Of a stretch of DNA of 8,720 nucleotides, positions 6,089-8,720 are shown piece after piece; the stretch's first letter is position 1, and every line of letters starts with the position of its first letter. The notes beneath the pieces are model-generated. The model was not told the DNA's origin, did no database searches, and was given only the letters and a program-made list of their open reading frames with translations. The DNA is taken from positions 1 through 8,720 of the forward strand of contig JAEZVS010000145.1 in assembly GCA_023443145.1 (NCBI GenBank), read 5' to 3'. This DNA comes from Bacillota bacterium (lineage in GTDB: Bacteria; Bacillota; Peptococcia; Peptococcales; Peptococcaceae). A program made the position numbers and the translations under genes.

Positions 6089-7477
6089 ATGAATAAAAGA
6101 AAACTGGCCGAGGCAATGGCGGCAATTGTGGGAAAAAATCACGTTTTGTCCGACCCCATCGACTGTTTCGGCTACTCTTATGACAGTTCTCCGGAAGCGC
6201 TTTCTGCCGGATTTCAGCCGGATGTGGTGGTCAAAGCCTTCACCACCGAGCATGTATCACAAGTTTTGGCCTATGCCCATCATCATAAAATTCCGGTGAC
6301 CACACGAGGCATCGGCAGCGGCCGCAGCGGCGGATCCATTCCCACCAGGGGCGGCATTGTGCTCAGTTTAGACGAAATGAACCGCATTTTAGAAATTGAC
6401 GAAGACAATATGATGGTCACCACCGAACCGGGGGTGCGCACCAAAGATCTTTTCGATGCCTGCGCGAAGGTGGGCCTCTTTTATCCCCCGGATCCGTCCA
6501 GCCACAACTACTCCACCATTGGCGGAAACATTGCGGAAAATGCCGGCGGCATGCGCGCCGTGAAATACGGCGTCACATCCGCTTATGTCATGGCTCTGGA
6601 AGTGGTGCTGGCCGATGGACGGGTCATAGAATGCGGCGGCAAAATGATCAAAAATGTCACTGGATACAATCTGGTGCAGCTCTTTGTGGGTTCGGAAGGA
6701 ACCTTGGGCGTGATTACGAAGGCAACGCTGAAACTGTTGGCCATGCCCAAATACACGGGCACCGCACAGGTGTGTTTTGAAAGTGTGGTCGATGCCAGCG
6801 CCGCCGTTTCATCGGCCCTTTCCGGCGGACTTACGCCCTCCGCTGCAGAAATCATGGATAAAATGGCCATTGACGCCGCTGAACGCTTTTTGGGTTTTAT
6901 GCCGCCTCCCGATACTGAAGCCCTCATTCTCTTTGATGTGGACGGTCCGGATGAGTCCTCTATAAAAGGGCAGCTGGCGGCATTGGAAGAAATTTGCCGC
7001 CAACACCGCGCCACGGGATTTATTCGTGCACAAAACAAAAAAGAGGCCGATGCGCTTTGGCAGGTGCGCCGCAAATTATCCAGCGCCGTGGCCGCCATGG
7101 CGCCGGATAAAATTGGCGAAGATATTTCGGTCCCCCGCAACAAACTGCCTGAGATGGTGCAAGCCTTAGGGGAAATTTCTAAAAAGCACCGCATCAATCT
7201 GGCTATTTACGGCCATGCCGGAGATGGCAACATGCATCCGGCCTTTTTATGCGATTTATCCGATCCTGACGACAAACATCGATTGGATTTGGCCATTGAT
7301 GATACCTTTAAAGCCGCAGTGGCTTTAGGCGGTACTCTTTCCGGTGAACACGGCATCGGCATCTCCAAACGCCCGTGGATTCGCACCGCTTTATCGGCCG
7401 ATCTCATCGATGCGTCACTGGCCATAAAAGAGGCTCTGGATCCCCATCATATTTTAAACCCCGACAAAATTTTTTAA
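6089..7477 (+). CDS. glcD: FAD-linked 2-hydroxyacid dehydrogenase subunit GlcD (glycolate/D-lactate type)
   Basis: This 462-residue flavoprotein oxidises a 2-hydroxyacid such as glycolate or D-lactate to the 2-oxoacid and passes electrons to a partner iron-sulfur subunit. The N-terminal FAD-binding (PCMH-type) domain has RGIGSGRSGG (73-82), PPDPSS (133-138), GGNIAENAGG (145-154), KNVTGYNL (188-195) and GSEGTLG (201-207). The C-terminal FAD-linked oxidase domain has EDISVP (344-349), GHAGDGNMHP (375-384) with the catalytic-region histidines, and SGEHGIG (418-424), ending in the family-typical LNPDKIF. The length is typical. The start at 6089 has TTGGAGGAA with a 7-base spacer. It is followed after 37 bases by the GlcF-like gene, so the two form an operon. 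No GlcE-like third subunit is seen up to the window edge. Glycolate versus D-lactate specificity cannot be decided by sequence reading; a fermenter makes D-lactate plausible. Confidence 0.93.
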   Translation: MNKRKLAEAMAAIVGKNHVLSDPIDCFGYSYDSSPEALSAGFQPDVVVKAFTTEHVSQVLAYAHHHKIPVTTRGIGSGRSGGSIPTRGGIVLSLDEMNRILEIDEDNMMVTTEPGVRTKDLFDACAKVGLFYPPDPSSHNYSTIGGNIAENAGGMRAVKYGVTSAYVMALEVVLADGRVIECGGKMIKNVTGYNLVQLFVGSEGTLGVITKATLKLLAMPKYTGTAQVCFESVVDASAAVSSALSGGLTPSAAEIMDKMAIDAAERFLGFMPPPDTEALILFDVDGPDESSIKGQLAALEEICRQHRATGFIRAQNKKEADALWQVRRKLSSAVAAMAPDKIGEDISVPRNKLPEMVQALGEISKKHRINLAIYGHAGDGNMHPAFLCDLSDPDDKHRLDLAIDDTFKAAVALGGTLSGEHGIGISKRPWIRTALSADLIDASLAIKEALDPHHILNPDKIF

Positions 7478-7514
7478 CTTTCGAAATATATTCAGCATAT
7501 AAGGTGAGAAAACC

Positions 7515-8720
7515 ATGTCTAAAAAAATCGACAACAAGAAAATGCAGATATCGGCAAATGACGCGGCTCTAAAAGAAATTGTCAATCATTGTGACCGTTG
7601 CGGCGCCTGCACCAATGTATGCCCGCTTTATAAAGTACGCCCGATGGATCGCTCCACCGCCCGCGGAAAAATTGCTTTGACGCGCGCCGTCTTAGAGGGA
7701 CTGATGCCCGACGGCCATAAGCGCTTACGCGATGCCATGGATTTTTGTCTGCTCTGCGGCGCCTGCACAGATGTGTGCCCCTCGAAGGTGATGACAGCCG
7801 ACGCCATGATGCACATGCGGGAAAACATCGGTGCGCGTCACGGTGTGCGGCTGCACCACCGCCTGATATCCAAAGGAATGGGCGCGCGTAAAATACATCC
7901 ACTTGGGCGCCGGGGTGTTGCTTTGGCGCAATATTTAAATATGCCCCGCTACACCAAAGGCCTTCTGCCCTCTAACGACCGGCGTTTAAGCGGTCTGGAA
8001 GGGGCCGGACGCTTCCGTCCCACTGCTCGATCCGGCGCTCGGGATGCCCAGCAGATACGCACGGTGGCCTATTTTGAGGGCTGCGCCATGCGCCTTTTTT
8101 TTCCGGAAGCCTCTAAAGCTTCTCGACGCCTCTTGAAAGCCTCCGGGCGCACACTTTTAGATATCCCCGCCACATGCTGCGGTGTACCACAAAAATCTCA
8201 CGGAGAACGTCATGCTGCCGTGCGCCTCGCCAAAGAAAACATCCGGCGTTTCGCAGAAGCCGATGCCATTGTCACCGACTGCGGCAGCTGCGCCGCCAGT
8301 CTGGCGGAATATGCCCACCTTCTGGAAAAAGATGACGTATTCGGCGAGCGCGCTCGTCAATTCTCGCAGCGCATCTGGTCTTTGTCCGAATTTTTGGATG
8401 CCTGCGGCTACGAGCCCTCTCGACAAACAGAGTTGCGCATCACCTACCACGATTCCTGCCACCTGAATCGTTCCATGGGTGTCCGCAATGCCCCGCGGCG
8501 TTTATTGGAAAAAGCAGGCACCTATGTGGAGATGGATTTGGCGGATATGTGCTGCGGCGGTGCAGGCAGCTTCCAAATCGATTTTCCGGATGTATCGAAA
8601 GATATATTGCAACTGAAGTATGAAAGTGTCTGTCGTGCCCAAGCCGATATTTTAGTGGCCGAATGTCCCAGCTGTCTCATGCAATTGGGCAAATTAAACG
8701 CGAGCGGCCATTTAAAAGTG
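7515..8720 (+). CDS. glcF: GlcF-type iron-sulfur subunit of 2-hydroxyacid dehydrogenase (3' end cut by window edge)
   Basis: The reading frame is open for 402 codons to the window edge; family members are about 400-430 residues, so little is missing. The N-terminal region holds two 4Fe-4S ferredoxin-type motifs, C26-xx-C29-xx-C32-xxx-C36 and C78-xx-C81-xx-C84-xxx-C88. Two cysteine-rich CCG domains follow. The first has C190, C221-C222-G223 and C256-xx-C259; the second has C315, C346-C347-G348 and C384-xx-C387. This is the GlcF/LutA/heterodisulfide-reductase-D-like arrangement that carries electrons from the flavin subunit toward quinone or another acceptor. The start is the ATG at 7515, with AAGGTGAG about 6 bases upstream and 37 bases after glcD, so it is translated from the same message. 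No membrane helix is visible; association with the membrane would be peripheral. Confidence in the family is high. Confidence 0.95.
   Translation, partial: MSKKIDNKKMQISANDAALKEIVNHCDRCGACTNVCPLYKVRPMDRSTARGKIALTRAVLEGLMPDGHKRLRDAMDFCLLCGACTDVCPSKVMTADAMMHMRENIGARHGVRLHHRLISKGMGARKIHPLGRRGVALAQYLNMPRYTKGLLPSNDRRLSGLEGAGRFRPTARSGARDAQQIRTVAYFEGCAMRLFFPEASKASRRLLKASGRTLLDIPATCCGVPQKSHGERHAAVRLAKENIRRFAEADAIVTDCGSCAASLAEYAHLLEKDDVFGERARQFSQRIWSLSEFLDACGYEPSRQTELRITYHDSCHLNRSMGVRNAPRRLLEKAGTYVEMDLADMCCGGAGSFQIDFPDVSKDILQLKYESVCRAQADILVAECPSCLMQLGKLNASGHLKV

Noticed and set aside
6583..7197. 204-codon open frame on the minus strand
   Set aside because: It lies wholly inside glcD, which has every family motif on the plus strand; the antisense frame has no recognisable domain and follows from the codon bias of the real gene.
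8157..8466. Open frames on both strands near the window end, out of frame with glcF
   Set aside because: The glcF frame continues uninterrupted through this area with conserved CCG-domain cysteines; the others are shadows.

Overview
The window is a stretch of ordinary bacterial chromosome of about 50% GC. The organism is probably a fermentative anaerobe of the Firmicutes (Bacillota). The clues are strong purine-rich ribosome-binding sites (several close to AGGAGG), sigma-A-type promoters with near-consensus boxes, a CadC/SmtB-type repressor with an AT-rich palindromic operator, and the mix of amino-acid and hydroxyacid catabolism genes. No insertion sequence, phage gene, CRISPR array, tRNA or rRNA was seen. 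The genus cannot be fixed from the sequence alone.

There are three transcription units. (1) On the minus strand, from a promoter near 1978-2006, a class I aminotransferase (648-1898) is followed by the first 198 codons of a BrnQ-type branched-chain amino acid:cation symporter (1-594, running off the left edge). (2) On the minus strand, from a promoter at 5953-5981 with a 16-bp palindromic operator just downstream, come a CadC/SmtB-like metal-sensing repressor (5428-5787), a Zn/Cd/Pb P1B-type ATPase (3183-5345) and an unassigned polytopic membrane protein (2366-3139). A clear rho-independent terminator at 2329-2350 ends this unit. (3) On the plus strand, from an extended -10 promoter at 6013-6041, come a GlcD-type FAD oxidoreductase (6089-7477) and a GlcF-type iron-sulfur protein (7515 to the right edge).

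Unit 1 probably links amino acid uptake to transamination. Unit 2 is a metal-efflux operon: metal binding to the repressor should release the operator, and the ATPase then exports the ion. Its third gene is the least explained part of the window, and a distant resemblance to HemX/CcsA cytochrome c assembly proteins is possible. Unit 3 encodes the two core subunits of a membrane-associated 2-hydroxyacid (glycolate or D-lactate) dehydrogenase that passes electrons from FAD through 4Fe-4S clusters.

The 300-base divergent region 5788-6088 holds both outward promoters, the operator and a long untranslated leader. The stretch 2007-2328 holds no convincing gene, only a weak small ORF and some short palindromes.
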